NCBI GenBank assembly: GCA_001796995.1
Contig: MGOB01000100.1
Span: forward strand, 1-7,178
Source: Chloroflexi bacterium RBG_16_68_14
GTDB lineage: Bacteria > Chloroflexota > Dehalococcoidia > DSTF01 > RBG-16-68-14
Reading direction: 5' to 3'
Length of the DNA: 7,178 nt
In this document: piece after piece, positions 6,078-7,178 of the stretch
How positions within the stretch are numbered: position 1 is the stretch's first letter
How the letters are laid out: each line of letters begins with the position of its first letter
Translations under genes and position numbers: made by a program
Notes under the pieces: generated by a model
Seen by the model: the letters and a program-made list of their open reading frames with translations, nothing else
What the model was told of the DNA's origin: nothing
Databases searched by the model: none

Positions 6078-6953
6078 TCAGACCCTCCGCACCATCCGCC
6101 GCCCAAAGAGGCCGGTCGGCCGGATGAGGAGCACGCCGACGATGATGGCGAAGGCCGCGGTGATGTCCACCTGAGAGCTGATGTAGTTGCCGGCCAGCGC
6201 CTGCAAGATGCCCACGACCACCCCGCCCAAGATCGCCCCGCCGGGGCTGTCCAGCCCACCGACCACGGCGCCGGCGAAGGCGAAGAGGAGAATAGCGAAC
6301 ATCATGTCCACGGAGAGGGTCAGGCTCGCGGCGGTGAGCATGCCAGCCACCGCTCCCACCGCGGCGGAGAGCGCCCAGCCCAGCGCCAGCATCCGCGAGA
6401 CGTTGATGCCCACCAGACGGCTCGCCGTGGGGTTCTGCGCCGTCGCCCGCATCGCCAGGCCCAGCTTCGTGTAGTTGAAAAGGAGGAACAGCACCACCAT
6501 GATCAGGAAGGCCATCGCCAGGATGCCGACGTTGAGCCGGCTGATGGTGACGGTGCCCACCTCCAGCGGCGCGCCCGCGAAGATCTCCGGCTTCGGGAAC
6601 GGCTTCGGCAGCGAACCGTAGCGCCAGAGGGCCAGGCTGTTGAAGATCGCCAGGAGCCCCAGCGTGATCACCACCGCGTTCAGGGGCGGCGCCCGCTCCA
6701 CCGGCCGCATGATCACGACCTCCAGCATGCCGCCGATGAAAAACGCGACCAGTGTGGTCAGGAGGAGCGCCGGCCAGAAGTCCATGCGCAAGAGGAAGGT
6801 CCAGGAGACGAAGGTGGTGAACATGGCGATCTCGCCCTGGGCGAAGTTCACGATGCCCGTCGAGCGGTAGATGAGGACGATGGCCAGCGCTACGATGGCG
6901 TAGATGCTCCCGATGGAGACGCCGGTCACGACCTGCTGCGCGAACTCCTCCAT
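6078..6953 (-). CDS. livH: Branched-chain amino-acid-type ABC transporter permease LivH
   Basis: This 291-residue inner-membrane protein is the second half of the permease heterodimer. Typical LivH features are the N-terminal GVSIGSIYAIVALAIVLIY (11-29), STGIVNFAQGEIAM (31-44), the MRPVER motif (82-87) after helix 3, an EAA-type loop at about 166-190 (AMRATAQNPTASRLVGIN), and the glycine-rich C-terminal segment GAVVGGLDSPGGAILGG (228-244). The length is normal for the family. The ATG is 2 bases after the livF stop, and livM begins 1 base after its own stop, so translation is probably coupled across the three genes. The transported substrate cannot be read from the sequence. Confidence 0.93.
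   Translation of the reverse strand: MEEFAQQVVTGVSIGSIYAIVALAIVLIYRSTGIVNFAQGEIAMFTTFVSWTFLLRMDFWPALLLTTLVAFFIGGMLEVVIMRPVERAPPLNAVVITLGLLAIFNSLALWRYGSLPKPFPKPEIFAGAPLEVGTVTISRLNVGILAMAFLIMVVLFLLFNYTKLGLAMRATAQNPTASRLVGINVSRMLALGWALSAAVGAVAGMLTAASLTLSVDMMFAILLFAFAGAVVGGLDSPGGAILGGVVVGILQALAGNYISSQVDITAAFAIIVGVLLIRPTGLFGRRMVRRV
6083..6088 (-). promoter_or_regulatory. Shine-Dalgarno deciding the GTG start of livM
   Basis: GGAGGG on the minus strand, inside the last codons of livH, ends 6 bases before the GTG at 6076. It supports that start over in-frame positions further upstream. Confidence 0.7.
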
Positions 6954-6955
6954 GG

Positions 6956-7178
6956 TCAGTACCCCAGGTAGGCGCGCCGGACCGATTCGTTCTGGCGCAG
7001 GTGGCCGGCCTCATCCTCCAAAACGACGCTGCCCGTCTCCAGCAGGTAGCCGTAGTGGGCGATGCCCAGCGCCAGATTGGCGTCCTGCTCCACTAGCAGG
7101 ATGGTGAGCCCTTCCTCCTGGTTGATCGCCTGGATGATGTGAAAGATCTCGCGCACCAGCATGGGCGCCAGCCCCAAG
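6956..7178 (-). CDS. livF: ABC transporter ATP-binding protein LivF, C-terminal part (cut by window edge)
   Basis: About 74 codons of an ABC ATPase are present; the Walker A, signature and Walker B motifs lie beyond the edge. The visible part begins with LGLAP, which in LivF directly follows the Walker B DEPS. It then has LTILLVEQDANLAL, with Gln at the position that is His in most ABC ATPases; Gln here is normal for LivF and separates it from LivG, which has IEHD. The end is YGYLLETGSVVLE and RRAYLGY, the usual LivF terminus. The leucine codon at the edge is TTG and is not a start. The protein would power LivHM at the inner face of the membrane. Its partner LivG is not seen and is probably encoded further upstream. 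Confidence 0.9.
   Translation of the reverse strand, partial: LGLAPMLVREIFHIIQAINQEEGLTILLVEQDANLALGIAHYGYLLETGSVVLEDEAGHLRQNESVRRAYLGY

Noticed and set aside
6077..6259. Upstream extension of livM to 6259
   Set aside because: It is out of frame within the well-supported livH gene; GGAGGG and the GTG at 6076 give a normal start.

Overview
The window is a high-GC bacterial segment in which every supported gene lies on the minus strand, so transcription runs from high to low coordinates. No rRNA, tRNA, CRISPR array, transposase or phage gene was seen. The substrate-binding lipoprotein has a Cys-Gly-Asp-Asp-Glu start followed by a Pro-Thr-Ala-Thr-Glu-rich linker, a style I associate with Chloroflexota such as Dehalococcoidia. 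The gene set (Liv-type transporter plus a CoA-ester lyase and CoA ligase) would fit, but this taxonomic guess is weak and rests on no marker gene.

Region A (7178 down to 3532) is the distal part of a branched-chain amino-acid/amide-type (HAAT family) ABC transporter operon. It holds the C-terminal end of the LivF ATPase (cut by the window edge), LivH permease, LivM permease and a LivK-like lipoprotein. LivF, LivH and LivM are separated by only 2 and 1 bases. The binding-protein gene follows a 58-base gap and has the strongest ribosome binding site in the window. Both livM and the binding-protein gene appear to start with GTG. LivG is not in the window. The operon ends at an 11-bp perfect hairpin (3482-3511).

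Region B (3450 down to 123) is a second transcription unit. A sigma70-like promoter (TTGATT, 18 bases, TATAGT) lies just after the Liv terminator, with an inverted repeat over its -35 box. The unit encodes a CitE/HpcH-family CoA-ester lyase resembling malyl-CoA lyases, then the beta and alpha subunits of an ADP-forming CoA ligase of the succinyl-CoA synthetase family. The simplest joint reading is a two-step module: the ligase activates a dicarboxylic or hydroxy acid as a CoA thioester, and the lyase cleaves it. Malate to malyl-CoA to acetyl-CoA plus glyoxylate is the best-known precedent. Citramalate, methylmalate or citrate remain possible, because the ligase departs from ordinary succinyl-CoA synthetase in several active-site loops.

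Two non-coding repeats stand out. Between the lyase and ligase genes is a pair of inverted REP-like hairpins, each headed by GTAG, whose only two differences are a compensatory base-pair swap. Directly after the last stop codon is an inverted array of five CACAGAT heptamers that can fold in two mutually exclusive ways.
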